DNA from: Bergeyella porcorum
GTDB taxonomy: Bacteria > Bacteroidota > Bacteroidia > Flavobacteriales > Weeksellaceae
Reading direction: 5' to 3'
Assembly: GCF_042427575.1 (NCBI RefSeq)
Contig: NZ_JBHMFD010000014.1
Coordinates: 7,606-71,605, forward strand
Length of the DNA: 64,000 bases
Translations under genes and position numbers: made by a program
Shown: positions 43,038-52,520 of the stretch, one piece after another
Numbering within the stretch: position 1 is the first letter of the stretch
How the letters are laid out: the number at the start of each line of letters is the position of its first letter
The notes under the pieces: generated by a model
The model's database searches: none
Told to the model about the DNA's origin: nothing
Seen by the model: only the letters and a program-made list of their open reading frames with translations

Positions 43038-44813
43038 ATGAACCGCCAGCCTATTTTCATCTTGTGTATTTGTTTCATTGCAGGCGTCTTTCTGCAAGAT
43101 ACTTTCAGATGGGGAATGGAGCTTGGTGGTGTTTTATTCTTGGGAAGTTTAGTTTTAACTTTGATACTGACTTTCAGCAGGGTTTTGTTATTTCAAAAGT
43201 TTAAAGGGATTGGGCTGGGACTGGCATTCTTTTCATTAGGATTGGTATTACACGCTTTTCACTCGGTACCTTTAGAAGTTCCCTATCTTCAAGGAAAAGA
43301 AACACTCGTGTTTCAGCTGAATAAAAAATTAAATTCCAACGAGAAGAATAGACGCTATGAAGTGAGCTTTTTCAAAGAAAATAAAGCATTCAAAGCGGTA
43401 CTTTCCGTTCCTAAGTCTCAGCAAGAATTGGATTTTTCTCATTACTATCAAGCGGAAGTGTATCTGAATAGAGCGGCTCCACCAAAGCAGGATTATCAGT
43501 TTAATTACGCTCAATATTTAAAACGGAAGAATATTGATTATCAAGCTTATGCACCAAGCAATATCCAGATGGCAGATAAAGAAAAACTCTCCTTTTCTGA
43601 ACGTATCAAGCAACTGCGGCTCAATATCCTCCAAAGCATAGACCGTGCTGCACTCTCATCCAAGAGCAGGGAATTTCTAAAAGGCATTATCCTTGCCGAC
43701 CGCACGGAGATGGATAAGGACACCATAGCAAGTTTTTCAAAAACGGGATTGGTGCATATTCTAGCCATTTCGGGAGGACATATCGCTGTGATTTTTGGAG
43801 TGCTGTATTGGTTTTTCCGTCGGTTAAGTTTCGGAAAGAAACCTATTGCTATTCTAATGAGCCTTTTCTGCATTTGGCTATTCGCTGTACTGATAGACTA
43901 TGGCAATCCCGTGGTACGAGCTTGTATAATGCTGACCATTTATTACGCTTACCATCTGTTGCAACGCAAGCCCGATATGCTCCATGTCTTGTCCCTTTCT
44001 GCCTTAGTGATTTTGCTTTGGGATTCTCATCAGCTGTTTGATGTAGGATTTCAGTTGAGTTTCATTGCCGTTTTAGGAATTTACGGATTCTACCAACCCA
44101 TTTTGAAGCGATTGCCGCCAACTACCAACCGATGGATTAAAGCAACATATAGCATCATTGGGATTACAATTTCAGCACAATTGGCAACTTTACCGCTGGT
44201 GTTGTATTATTTTCATCAGTATTCATTGGTGTCGTTTGGGGCTAATTTGATAGTAATTCCACTGGTTCAAATCATCATCACATTTAGTTTTATTCTAACC
44301 ATTCTGATTGGCATTGACTTCGTTTTCCCTGAACTTCTCTGGATTTACGACCAATTTATTTCATTGATATTAAAACTCATCGGTTGGTTTTCAAGTTGGG
44401 AATTGGCTTGGATAGAAAACATTCCGTTTTCTATTGGGGAGGTTATTTTACTTTTTTTAAGCCTTTACAGATTGAGAACGATGCTGGTTTCGCCCAATCT
44501 TAGAAACGGACTTTACTTTGGTACAGCGGTATTGCTGCTAATGATGCTGAAAATAGGATTAGATATTTCCGCTTATCATAAGAGCGAAGCAATGGTGCAT
44601 CATCACTTCAAAGAACGCTATTTTTCAGTAAAACAAAATGACAAAGTAACCTTTTGGGTGCGGGAAGAGGCGGATATGAAAAAAGTAAAACAGTACATCA
44701 TCAACCCTTATATGATTTCCATAAGAGCAAAATCCTTTGAGGTAAAATCTTTATCCCCAAAGGTGAAAATGATAGAATATGAAGGCAAAACCTACCGTTT
44801 TGAAGATAAATAA
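43038..44813 (+). CDS. comEC: ComEC/Rec2 family competence membrane protein (no MBL domain)
   Basis: Inner-membrane channel protein of the natural-transformation machinery. The 591-residue protein has an N-terminal DUF4131 region (residues about 20-190) and a Competence domain (about 215-500) with the hallmark GLVHILAISGGHIAVI and LIDYGNPVVRACIM. The C-terminal metallo-beta-lactamase domain found in many ComEC proteins is absent, which is common in Bacteroidota. It lies directly after lpxB. Confidence 0.9.
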   Translation: MNRQPIFILCICFIAGVFLQDTFRWGMELGGVLFLGSLVLTLILTFSRVLLFQKFKGIGLGLAFFSLGLVLHAFHSVPLEVPYLQGKETLVFQLNKKLNSNEKNRRYEVSFFKENKAFKAVLSVPKSQQELDFSHYYQAEVYLNRAAPPKQDYQFNYAQYLKRKNIDYQAYAPSNIQMADKEKLSFSERIKQLRLNILQSIDRAALSSKSREFLKGIILADRTEMDKDTIASFSKTGLVHILAISGGHIAVIFGVLYWFFRRLSFGKKPIAILMSLFCIWLFAVLIDYGNPVVRACIMLTIYYAYHLLQRKPDMLHVLSLSALVILLWDSHQLFDVGFQLSFIAVLGIYGFYQPILKRLPPTTNRWIKATYSIIGITISAQLATLPLVLYYFHQYSLVSFGANLIVIPLVQIIITFSFILTILIGIDFVFPELLWIYDQFISLILKLIGWFSSWELAWIENIPFSIGEVILLFLSLYRLRTMLVSPNLRNGLYFGTAVLLLMMLKIGLDISAYHKSEAMVHHHFKERYFSVKQNDKVTFWVREEADMKKVKQYIINPYMISIRAKSFEVKSLSPKVKMIEYEGKTYRFEDK

Positions 44814-45121
44814 ACCTATATAATGTGGAAATTTTAATCATTTAGATTGTAAACCAATCAATATTTACAATGTTCAATAGAGGGATAAATGAACTAAAAT
44901 TGGCTTTGATTTTAAACCTATAATTCAGAATTAAGGATTTGAAATTAATTTATAATCAAAATATTATCCGCTTTAAACTTTAAATTCTGCCCTTAAAATT
45001 TGCTCCATTCTTATTTAGAAATAATATAAACTATAAAATTCTGACAATTCTCACTTTAAGATTTATTAACATTTTTCTAAATTTGTGAAAATTCAAATCA
45101 AAAGAATAAAAATTAAAATTT
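44814..45121. other. AT-rich gap upstream of sdhC with a promoter-like box
   Basis: No gene or repeat. TAAATTTG at 45078-45085 fits a -7 box for the sdh operon, 36 bases before the ATG. Confidence 0.5.
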
Positions 45122-45781
45122 ATGGCAGGTTTAACGAGTTCTACAATCGGTAGAAAGTACGCAATGGCATTGTCTGCAATGTTTTTGCTGGTTTTTCTTG
45201 TGATGCACCTTTCAGTGAATCTTATCTCGGTTTTCAGCGAGGATGCATTCAATGAGGCGTCACATTTTATGGGAAGCAATCCTGTAGTTCAGTTTCTGAT
45301 GCAGCCGATTCTTCTTTTTGCAGTATTATTCCACTTCGTGATGGGATTTGTTTTGGAAATGAAAAACAACAAAGCAAGACCCGTGAAGTACGCAGTGAAC
45401 AATGGAGCCGCAAACTCTACATGGATGTCCAGAAATATGTTGATTTCTGGTGGTGTAGTTTTAGCGTTTTTGGTGCTTCACTTGTTAGATTTCTGGGTGC
45501 CTACCATCTCCAAAAACTATTTTGACGGAGGGCACGGTGAAACTGATTTTGAGCACTTGCAAGAGAAGTTTACAGAGCTTTGGAGAGTAGGGTTCTACAT
45601 CCTTTGTTTTGTGCTTTTAGGACTTCACTTGGCTCACGGTTTCCAATCTTCTTTCCAATCTGTGGGAGCCAGACATCCTAAGTACACTCCAGTAATTAAA
45701 GCATTCGGGAATTGGTATTCTATTTTGATTCCTGCAGGCTTTATTTTCGTTGCAATTTTTCATTATGTATCTCAACTTTAA
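45122..45781 (+). CDS. sdhC: Succinate dehydrogenase cytochrome b subunit
   Basis: Membrane anchor of succinate:quinone oxidoreductase, binding heme b. The 219 residues carry five membrane helices with histidines in VMHLSVNL, LFHFVMGF, LVLHLLDFW and LGLHLAHGF, as in single-subunit type B cytochrome b anchors. It is followed 12 bases later by sdhA. No sdhD is present, consistent with this type. Confidence 0.94.
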   Translation: MAGLTSSTIGRKYAMALSAMFLLVFLVMHLSVNLISVFSEDAFNEASHFMGSNPVVQFLMQPILLFAVLFHFVMGFVLEMKNNKARPVKYAVNNGAANSTWMSRNMLISGGVVLAFLVLHLLDFWVPTISKNYFDGGHGETDFEHLQEKFTELWRVGFYILCFVLLGLHLAHGFQSSFQSVGARHPKYTPVIKAFGNWYSILIPAGFIFVAIFHYVSQL

Positions 45782-45793
45782 TATCCAATTAAT

Positions 45794-47806
45794 ATGAGCA
45801 AATTAGATTCAAAAATACCAGCTGGTCCTCTAAAGGATAAGTGGAAAAATCATAAAGATCATATGAACCTTGTTGCACCAAACAACCGCGACAAAATAGA
45901 TATTATTGTTGTAGGTACTGGTTTAGCAGGTGGTTCTGCCGCTGCTACGCTAGCAGAGCAAGGCTATAATGTAAAGGCATTTTGCTACCAAGATTCTCCA
46001 AGAAGAGCTCACTCTATTGCGGCTCAAGGAGGTATCAACGCAGCTAAAAACTATCAAGGTGATGGCGACTCTACATACAGACTATTCTATGATACTATCA
46101 AAGGTGGTGACTACCGTGCTAGAGAGGCCAATGTATATCGTTTGGCAGAGGTTTCTGCCAATATCATAGACCAATGTGTGGCACAAGGGGTTCCTTTTGG
46201 TAGAGAATACGGAGGGCAGCTAGACAACCGTTCTTTCGGTGGGGTTCAGGTAAAAAGAACTTTCTATGCAAAAGGACAAACAGGTCAGCAATTGCTTCTA
46301 GGAGCTTACTCTGCAATGAGCCGTCAGATTGGTAAAGGGCGTATCAAGATGTACAACCGCCACGAGATGATGGACTTGGTAATTGTAGATGGCAAAGCCA
46401 GAGGGGTTATCGTAAGAAACCTTGTAACAGGAGAGATTGAAAGACATTCTGCTCACGCTGTGGTTATCGCCTCTGGAGGATACGGAAATGTATATTTCCT
46501 TTCTACCAACGCAATGGGTTCTAATGTTTCTGCAGCTTGGAAAATCCACAAAAAAGGAGCTTTCTTTGCCAACCCTTGCTATGTACAAATTCACCCAACT
46601 TGTATCCCAGTACACGGAACTCAACAATCAAAACTGACTTTGATGTCTGAGTCTCTTCGTAACTCAGGAAGAATTTGGGTGCCTAAAAACATTGAAGATG
46701 CAGTAGCCATCCGCGAAGGGAAATTGAAACCTGAAAATGTAAAAGAAGAAGATAGAGATTACTATCTTGAAAGAAGATATCCGGCATTTGGTAACTTAGT
46801 ACCTCGTGATGTGGCGTCTAGAGCAGCCAAAGAAAGATGTGATGCTGGATATGGTATCGAAAATAATGATACGAAAGAAGGCGTTTTCCTAGACTTCTCT
46901 ACCGAAATTATGAAAAAAGGTAAAGAAGCAGCTACGGAGAAAAATATTCACAATCCTTCTCAACAACAGATCTACGATTTGGGTAAAAAATGGGTGGAAG
47001 AGAAATACGGAAACCTATTCCAAATGTATGAGAAAATTACAGCAGACGACCCTTATGTAACGCCAATGAAGATTTACCCTGCGGTACACTACACTATGGG
47101 AGGCGTTTGGGTAGATTACAACCTGATGTCCACCATCCCAGGATGTTTCGTAATTGGCGAGGCCAACTTCTCAGACCACGGAGCTAATAGACTTGGAGCT
47201 TCTGCATTGATGCAAGGTTTAGCAGATGGTTACTTCGTATTGCCTTATACTATTGCAGATTATTTGTCTGCTGACATCCGTACAGGAGCAATTCCTACAG
47301 ACTCACCAGCGTTTGAAGAAGCGGAAAAAGGCATTAAAGAAAAGATTGACTTCTTCTTGAATAACAACGGAACACACTCCGTAGATTATTTCCATAAGAA
47401 ACTAGGACACATTATGTGGAATAAAGTAGGTATGGGTAGAACTCCAGAAGGATTGCAAGAAGCCATTAAGGAGATTGAAGAAGTAAGAAATGAATTCTGG
47501 AAAAATGTAAAAGTACCAGGCGATAATAATGGTATGAATACAGAGCTAGAAAAAGCTTTCCGTGTAGCAGACTTCTTGGAGCTTGGTCAGCTAATGGCAA
47601 TTGACGCTCTTAATAGAAAAGAAAGCTGCGGTGGACACTTCCGTTGGGATCACGCTACACCAGATGGAGAAGCCGAAAGAGATGATGAAAACTTCAAATA
47701 TGTTGCCGCTTGGGAATATAAAGGAGCTGATATCAACGCTGAGGTAATGCACAAAGAAGACTTAGTTTACGAAAATATCGAAGTGAAAACAAGAAGTTAT
47801 AAATAA
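45794..47806 (+). CDS. sdhA: Succinate dehydrogenase / fumarate reductase flavoprotein subunit
   Basis: FAD-bearing catalytic subunit oxidising succinate to fumarate. The 670 residues show VVGTGLAGGSAAATLAEQGYNV (FAD Rossmann), the covalent-FAD/QGGINAAKNYQGDGDS segment, FVQIHPTCIPVHG, and the C-terminal NFSDHGANRLGASALMQGL. The length suits the type B complex. Its stop codon is one base from the next gene, a DUF2846-like ORF rather than sdhB. Confidence 0.96.
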   Translation: MSKLDSKIPAGPLKDKWKNHKDHMNLVAPNNRDKIDIIVVGTGLAGGSAAATLAEQGYNVKAFCYQDSPRRAHSIAAQGGINAAKNYQGDGDSTYRLFYDTIKGGDYRAREANVYRLAEVSANIIDQCVAQGVPFGREYGGQLDNRSFGGVQVKRTFYAKGQTGQQLLLGAYSAMSRQIGKGRIKMYNRHEMMDLVIVDGKARGVIVRNLVTGEIERHSAHAVVIASGGYGNVYFLSTNAMGSNVSAAWKIHKKGAFFANPCYVQIHPTCIPVHGTQQSKLTLMSESLRNSGRIWVPKNIEDAVAIREGKLKPENVKEEDRDYYLERRYPAFGNLVPRDVASRAAKERCDAGYGIENNDTKEGVFLDFSTEIMKKGKEAATEKNIHNPSQQQIYDLGKKWVEEKYGNLFQMYEKITADDPYVTPMKIYPAVHYTMGGVWVDYNLMSTIPGCFVIGEANFSDHGANRLGASALMQGLADGYFVLPYTIADYLSADIRTGAIPTDSPAFEEAEKGIKEKIDFFLNNNGTHSVDYFHKKLGHIMWNKVGMGRTPEGLQEAIKEIEEVRNEFWKNVKVPGDNNGMNTELEKAFRVADFLELGQLMAIDALNRKESCGGHFRWDHATPDGEAERDDENFKYVAAWEYKGADINAEVMHKEDLVYENIEVKTRSYK

Positions 47807-47807
47807 T

Positions 47808-48389
47808 ATGAAAAGTTTACAGAGATTGGTATTGCTTTTTGCATTTTTTATTGGAACAACATTGTTGTTTTCGCAAAAGGTTGTAAAGCAGGAAATCAAG
47901 AAGCCAAGTGAAGGCAAGTCTTTAGTTTATATATCTAAAACAGGGGCTGGACCTTTGGTAAACTTTAGGATTTACGATAAGGACAAGTTCTTGGGAGTGT
48001 TAACTGGTATGAAATATATAGTATATGAATGTGAACCAGGAGAACATTTGTTTTGGGCAACATCTGAAAATAGAGATTATGTGGAAGCTAATTTAGAACC
48101 AAATAAAACTTATGTTTTAGTTGCGGAGGGACAGATGGGAATGTTTGTTGCTGGTGTTAACTTGAAACCTTTGAATCCCAATGAATTTAAAGATAAAAAA
48201 TATTTTTATCAAATTATAAAAAATACTAAAGAACAGGAATCAATTGATAATAGTGGGGATAAGTCTGAAAATATCAGAAAAGGGCTTGAGAAATATGCTG
48301 ATTTGAAACAGAAAGAATCATCTAAAATAAAAATTCTAGAGCCTAATTGGAATTTTGAAAATGCTGATAAACCCATTAAAGAAAATTAA
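47808..48389 (+). CDS. DUF2846-like exported protein inside the sdh operon
   Basis: The 193-residue protein has a signal peptide (LVLLFAFFIGTTLLFS, then QK). Its core resembles DUF2846: SLVYISKTGAGPLVNFRIYDKD, YIVYECEPGEHLFWATSENRDYVEANLEPNKTYVLV. The C-terminal 50 residues are charged and AT-rich in coding. It starts one base after sdhA and ends 19 bases before sdhB, so it is placed as if part of the operon. It is more AT-rich than sdhA and sdhB. No respiratory role is known. Confidence 0.75.
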   Translation: MKSLQRLVLLFAFFIGTTLLFSQKVVKQEIKKPSEGKSLVYISKTGAGPLVNFRIYDKDKFLGVLTGMKYIVYECEPGEHLFWATSENRDYVEANLEPNKTYVLVAEGQMGMFVAGVNLKPLNPNEFKDKKYFYQIIKNTKEQESIDNSGDKSENIRKGLEKYADLKQKESSKIKILEPNWNFENADKPIKEN

Positions 48390-48408
48390 TCTCCAAAAAG
48401 TATAGAAA

Positions 48409-49176
48409 ATGAGTGCAAAAAAAGGACTTAATCTGACTCTGAAAATTTGGAGACAGAAAAACAATAAAACAAAAGGACAGTTTGAAGTTTATAAAATCTC
48501 TGATGTTTCCCCAGATTCTTCTTTCTTGGAAATGTTGGATATTCTAAACGAAAACTTGGTAAATGAAGGTAAAGAACCCGTAGCGTTCGACCACGACTGT
48601 AGAGAAGGAATCTGCGGTATGTGTTCACTCTACATCAATGGTAGAGCACACGGTCCAGATACAGGTATCACCACTTGCCAGCTTCATATGAGAATGTTCA
48701 AAGATGGTGAAACCATCACTATTGAGCCTTGGAGAAGTGCGGCTTTCCCAGTGATTAAAGACTTGGTGGTAGATAGAAGTGCTTTTGATAGAATAATGGC
48801 AGCAGGTGGTTTCATCTCTGTGAACACTTCTGGAAACACTCTGGATGCCAACGCGATACCGGTACCGAAAGAAGATGCTGATAAAGCAATGGACGCAGCG
48901 GCTTGTATCGGTTGTGGTGCGTGCGTAGCGACCTGTAAAAATGGCTCTGCAATGCTTTTCGTAGGGGCTAAGGTCTCTCAGTTTGCCCTATTGCCACAAG
49001 GTAGAGTGGAAGCCCAAAGAAGAGTACTGAATATGGTGAAGACAATGGATGAAGAAGGCTTCGGAAACTGCTCTAATACAGGTGCTTGCGAAGTAGAATG
49101 CCCTAAAGGTATTTCTCTAGAAAACATCGCAAGAATGAACCGCGAGTATATGGCGGCTTTGGTAGATAAAGGATAA
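48409..49176 (+). CDS. sdhB: Succinate dehydrogenase iron-sulfur subunit
   Basis: Carries electrons from the flavin to the quinone site. The 255 residues have the [2Fe-2S] ligands in CREGICGMCSLYINGRAHGP, then the 4Fe-4S/3Fe-4S motifs CIGCGACVATCKNGSAML and CSNTGACEVECPKGISL. It completes the sdhCAB set despite the intervening ORF. A terminator follows at 49195. Confidence 0.96.
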   Translation: MSAKKGLNLTLKIWRQKNNKTKGQFEVYKISDVSPDSSFLEMLDILNENLVNEGKEPVAFDHDCREGICGMCSLYINGRAHGPDTGITTCQLHMRMFKDGETITIEPWRSAAFPVIKDLVVDRSAFDRIMAAGGFISVNTSGNTLDANAIPVPKEDADKAMDAAACIGCGACVATCKNGSAMLFVGAKVSQFALLPQGRVEAQRRVLNMVKTMDEEGFGNCSNTGACEVECPKGISLENIARMNREYMAALVDKG

Positions 49177-49194
49177 TCTTAATACCACATTTTG

Positions 49195-49224
49195 AAAAAA
49201 CATCTTCTTCGGGAGATGTTTTTT
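49195..49224 (+). terminator. Terminator after sdhB
   Basis: AAAAAACATCT / AGATGTTTTTT hairpin, rich in A and T on its flanks. Confidence 0.85.
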
Positions 49225-49309
49225 CGTGTTAATCTTTTCACAAATTTTATCATTTCATTTCTTTTAAAGAATTGAAAATCTTATTTTTGTAAAGTTTTAA
49301 AAATCAACA

Positions 49310-50803
49310 ATGAAAAAATATTTCTTACTATTCTTGATGGCAATCTTTGCCGTTTCGTGTTCTAAAAAAGTAGAAGTAAAAGGAAAAATCTCAGGTGCCA
49401 ACCCTCTGGAACGCTTAGAGATTATAGAATCTTCTGGTGTGGGAACTCTACCGCTGGTGAATTTGGGATTGAGCAACAATGGCGAATTTTCCGGCAGTTT
49501 TGATGCTCCTAAAAATGGTATGTATGTGATTTCCTTCGCTGGAAAAACCAATATGATTTATCTGAAAAAAGGGCAGCTATTGCAGCTTTCTGGTGATGCT
49601 CAAAACTTTCCTGTAGAGCTTACCATTACAGGAGATGCTAAGGCTAATAACGACTTCCTAAAAGAGGCTCAGAAAGGATTTGAAACCTATGCTTCTAAAA
49701 TTCAAATGAATGAACTTATTCAGAAGAAAGAGAAAGATTTCATCGCAAGCTTTGATAAAATTAAAGACGATATCTACAAACTGATAGAGGATAATGCTAA
49801 AAAATTCAATGCTACAGATGATGCTTTGCAGTACAAAAAAGAGGAATCACTTGCCAGACTTCTAGGTTTGCTAGATGGCTATGAAGAAAACCACGCTATG
49901 GCAACGGCTAACCCTAAATTTAAAGTTTCTGAAGATTTTAAAAAACTAAAAAAGAAACTTAGAAAATATAATAATAGGCTGATTAGAAACTATCCAATGT
50001 ACAGAGAATATCAGCTGAATAAATTGAATCCTGATTTTCAAAAATATGTGGCAACACTGCCTCAAAATCCTAAGGAACAACCGCTTTTATCAGAGGTTTT
50101 TGGAAATTATTTAAAAACGAGAAAAGACCTTTCTTCTACGGAGAAAAACTATTTCTACGCTTATGTTTTGGCTCAATCTGACCTCAACTTTATGAATGTA
50201 AAGCACTATGATAAAATTGGGAAATTGATAGATGAAAACATCACCAATTCTGAAATCAAGAAAGATTTGAAGGCTTTACAAGAAGTCTTAATGGGCTATA
50301 AAGCTGGGACTAAACCTAACCTAAGCGTAATGAACAAAGAAGGAAAATCTTTATCTCTTTCTTCTCTAAAAGGAAAACCTACTTTGGTACTATTCTACGC
50401 TTCTTGGAATCCTAATATAGCGATGACCACAGTGCCTGTTTTGAAAGAAGTTACTGATTTTTATAAAGATCAACTGAACTACGCCTATGTCAATCTGGAT
50501 GATACCAATGAGCAGTTTCTAAAAACAAGCAACGCCCTATTGAAAGGTTTTGCAGGAACTCAATATTGGGTAAAAGGTGGAATTAACGCTAATGCAGCCA
50601 AAGCCTTTGGTCTATACGGATTCAAGCTGCCAAGCTATATCATCTTGGATAAGGACGGAAAACTTTATGGAAGACCTTATTTCAACTTAGGAGACCCAGA
50701 ATTGGTGGAAGCTCTATCTAAGCTATCTGGAGTAGTAGCTCCTAAACCAGCCCCTGCACCAGAAATCCCTCAGATGATAGTGCCAGATGCTCCTAAAAAA
50801 TAA
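49310..50803 (+). CDS. TlpA-like thioredoxin-fold lipoprotein without redox cysteines
   Basis: Predicted envelope lipoprotein with lipobox FAVSC (Cys near residue 19). Residues about 22-115 resemble DUF4369, the middle is helical, and residues about 340-480 have a thioredoxin-like fold (SLSLSSLKGKPTLVLFYASW, then the cis-Pro loop KLPSYIILDKDGKL). Where the CxxC should follow the Trp the sequence is WNPNIA, so it cannot act as a thiol oxidoreductase. The C-terminal tail is proline-rich. It may be a binding or scaffold protein. Length 497 residues. Confidence 0.82.
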   Translation: MKKYFLLFLMAIFAVSCSKKVEVKGKISGANPLERLEIIESSGVGTLPLVNLGLSNNGEFSGSFDAPKNGMYVISFAGKTNMIYLKKGQLLQLSGDAQNFPVELTITGDAKANNDFLKEAQKGFETYASKIQMNELIQKKEKDFIASFDKIKDDIYKLIEDNAKKFNATDDALQYKKEESLARLLGLLDGYEENHAMATANPKFKVSEDFKKLKKKLRKYNNRLIRNYPMYREYQLNKLNPDFQKYVATLPQNPKEQPLLSEVFGNYLKTRKDLSSTEKNYFYAYVLAQSDLNFMNVKHYDKIGKLIDENITNSEIKKDLKALQEVLMGYKAGTKPNLSVMNKEGKSLSLSSLKGKPTLVLFYASWNPNIAMTTVPVLKEVTDFYKDQLNYAYVNLDDTNEQFLKTSNALLKGFAGTQYWVKGGINANAAKAFGLYGFKLPSYIILDKDGKLYGRPYFNLGDPELVEALSKLSGVVAPKPAPAPEIPQMIVPDAPKK

Positions 50804-51214
50804 GAAAATAATAGTCTTTTCAGAGTCTGTTAAATTTTACCGAAATAGGTTGTTATACAGTGTTGAACCCCTCTTGATTTACTATAAAAATTGAAAAGGA
50901 CTCTTATATTTACTTGAGAATAAAAATATAGCCAAGAGTTACACAACTCTTGGCTAGGTTTTTACCAACACATAAGAGTTGGTAAAATTTAAAAAAAGTT
51001 CTAAATTGTGCTTTATAAGCCGCTGAAAACTTAAATATTTAAAAAATAATGATTGCTCAATTTGATAAAGGAGGTGGGAGAGGAGCTGGATTTATGAAGG
51101 AGATAATATAGGAAAGAACTTAATATCCATTATATTAAAATGAAAAGGAACCAAATTGGTAGTCCCTAATTTAGTCCCTATTGGTTATAACTAATTGTTA
51201 ATTAGTGTGACTTG
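50804..51214. other. Gap with two adjacent hairpins and a purine-rich tract beside tRNA-Ala
   Basis: AGCCAAGAGTT-acac-AACTCTTGGCT (50932-50957) and TTACCAAC-...-GTTGGTAA (50963-50990) are strong hairpins without a standard T tail. A short frame at 51049-51111 could encode MIAQFDKGGGRGAGFMKEII. TTAGTCCCTA and TAGTCCCTAA near 51170 form a small direct repeat. No gene is supported. Confidence 0.55.
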
Positions 51215-51288
51215 TGGAGAATACGGGATTCGAACCCGTGACCTTTTGACTGCCAGTCAAACGCGCTAGCCAACTGCGCCAATTCCCC
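51215..51288 (-). tRNA. tRNA-Ala (anticodon GGC)
   Basis: The minus strand folds into a full cloverleaf: acceptor GGGGAAT/ATTCTCC, D stem GCGC/GCGC, anticodon stem TTTGA/TCAAA with loop CTGGCAG (anticodon GGC), T stem ACGGG/CCCGT with TTCGAAT. The CCA end is not encoded. Confidence 0.92.
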
Positions 51289-51348
51289 TTTGCGGTGCAA
51301 ACTTACGAAAAAGAAAAAACTCTCGAAAGAATTTGCTTTATATTTTGT

Positions 51349-52371
51349 TTAAAAAAGTTCACCCAAGTTTTTAGGGCGGTGCAGATTCAGGTGTTTATAG
51401 GCTTTTTCTGTAACTTCTCTCCCTCGTGGTGTACGGATGATAAAACCTTCCTGAATGAGAAACGGCTCATAGACTTCCTCCAGAGTCTCTGGGTTTTCAC
51501 CAATGGATGTTGCTAGAGCAGAGATGCCTACAGGCCGCCCCTTAAAGTTTTCTATCATCACCCGCATTATCTTATTATCCATTTCATCAAGTCCAAACTC
51601 ATCTACATTCAGAGAGTTGAGGGCAAACTGCGTGATTTTTAGTTCTATTTCTCCATTACCTTTGATTTCGGCAAAGTCTCTTACACGGCGAAGCAAAGCA
51701 TTGGCTATCCTCGGTGTTCCACGGCTTCTTCTGGCAATTTCTATGGCCGCATCTTCGTAGATAGGAACCCCTAAAACCCTTGCACTTCTTTGGATAATGG
51801 TAGAGAGCAGTTCAATATTATAGTATTCTAATCGGCATTGAATCCCAAATCTTGCCAACATCGGTTTGGTGAGCATTCCACTTCGGGTGGTAGCCCCTAC
51901 TAAGGTGAATGGATTTAAGCCAATCTGTACCGAACGGGCATTGGGACCTGTTTCCAGCATTATATCAATTTTGAAATCTTCCATTGCAGAATAGAGATAT
52001 TCCTCTACCACGGGAGATAAACGGTGAATTTCATCAATGAAAAGAACATCATTCTCTTCTAAATTGGTGAGCAATCCTGCCAAACTGCCAGGTTTATCCA
52101 GCACAGGCCCAGAGGTAACCTTGCAATTAACGCCCAGTTCATTGGCAATGATGTGGGCAAGTGTGGTTTTTCCCAATCCCGGAGGGCCGTGCAATAAGGT
52201 ATGGTCTAATGAGCTGCCTCTGTTCTTAGCAGCGGCTACAAAGACTTCCAGATTATCCATTGTTTTCCTTTGTCCTGCAAAATCATCAAAGCTTTGCGGA
52301 CGGATTTTTTCCTCTTGTAGAAGTTCTTCTCGGGAGTAGTTTTCCTTATCGGGATGTAGAAAATCTGGCAT
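51349..52371 (-). CDS. ruvB: Holliday junction DNA helicase RuvB
   Basis: Hexameric AAA+ motor that drives branch migration with RuvA. The 340 residues have IRPQSFDDFAGQ, Walker A HGPPGLGKTTLAHIIA, Walker B VLFIDEIHRLSP, sensor GATTRSGMLTKPMLARFG and the C-terminal winged helix (EPFLIQEGFIIRTPRGREVTEKAYKHL). It begins shortly after the tRNA gene on the same strand. Confidence 0.97.
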   Translation of the reverse strand: MPDFLHPDKENYSREELLQEEKIRPQSFDDFAGQRKTMDNLEVFVAAAKNRGSSLDHTLLHGPPGLGKTTLAHIIANELGVNCKVTSGPVLDKPGSLAGLLTNLEENDVLFIDEIHRLSPVVEEYLYSAMEDFKIDIMLETGPNARSVQIGLNPFTLVGATTRSGMLTKPMLARFGIQCRLEYYNIELLSTIIQRSARVLGVPIYEDAAIEIARRSRGTPRIANALLRRVRDFAEIKGNGEIELKITQFALNSLNVDEFGLDEMDNKIMRVMIENFKGRPVGISALATSIGENPETLEEVYEPFLIQEGFIIRTPRGREVTEKAYKHLNLHRPKNLGELF

Positions 52372-52520
52372 TTTTTTTAATCACTTTTGCGAAGTCAAAG
52401 TAAAGGATTTTAATTTTAGTAAGCAAATGCTTTTCGGAGGAAAATGAGGAGAACAGTGAAGGACAACGAGGAAATAAAATTTTATTTTTTTCTTCTATAC
52501 AGAAATATTAAATTTACGGA

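Noticed and set aside
51160..51288. Prophage or island attachment site at tRNA-Ala
   Set aside because: The tRNA is intact, no integrase is nearby, and no second copy of its 3' end was seen.
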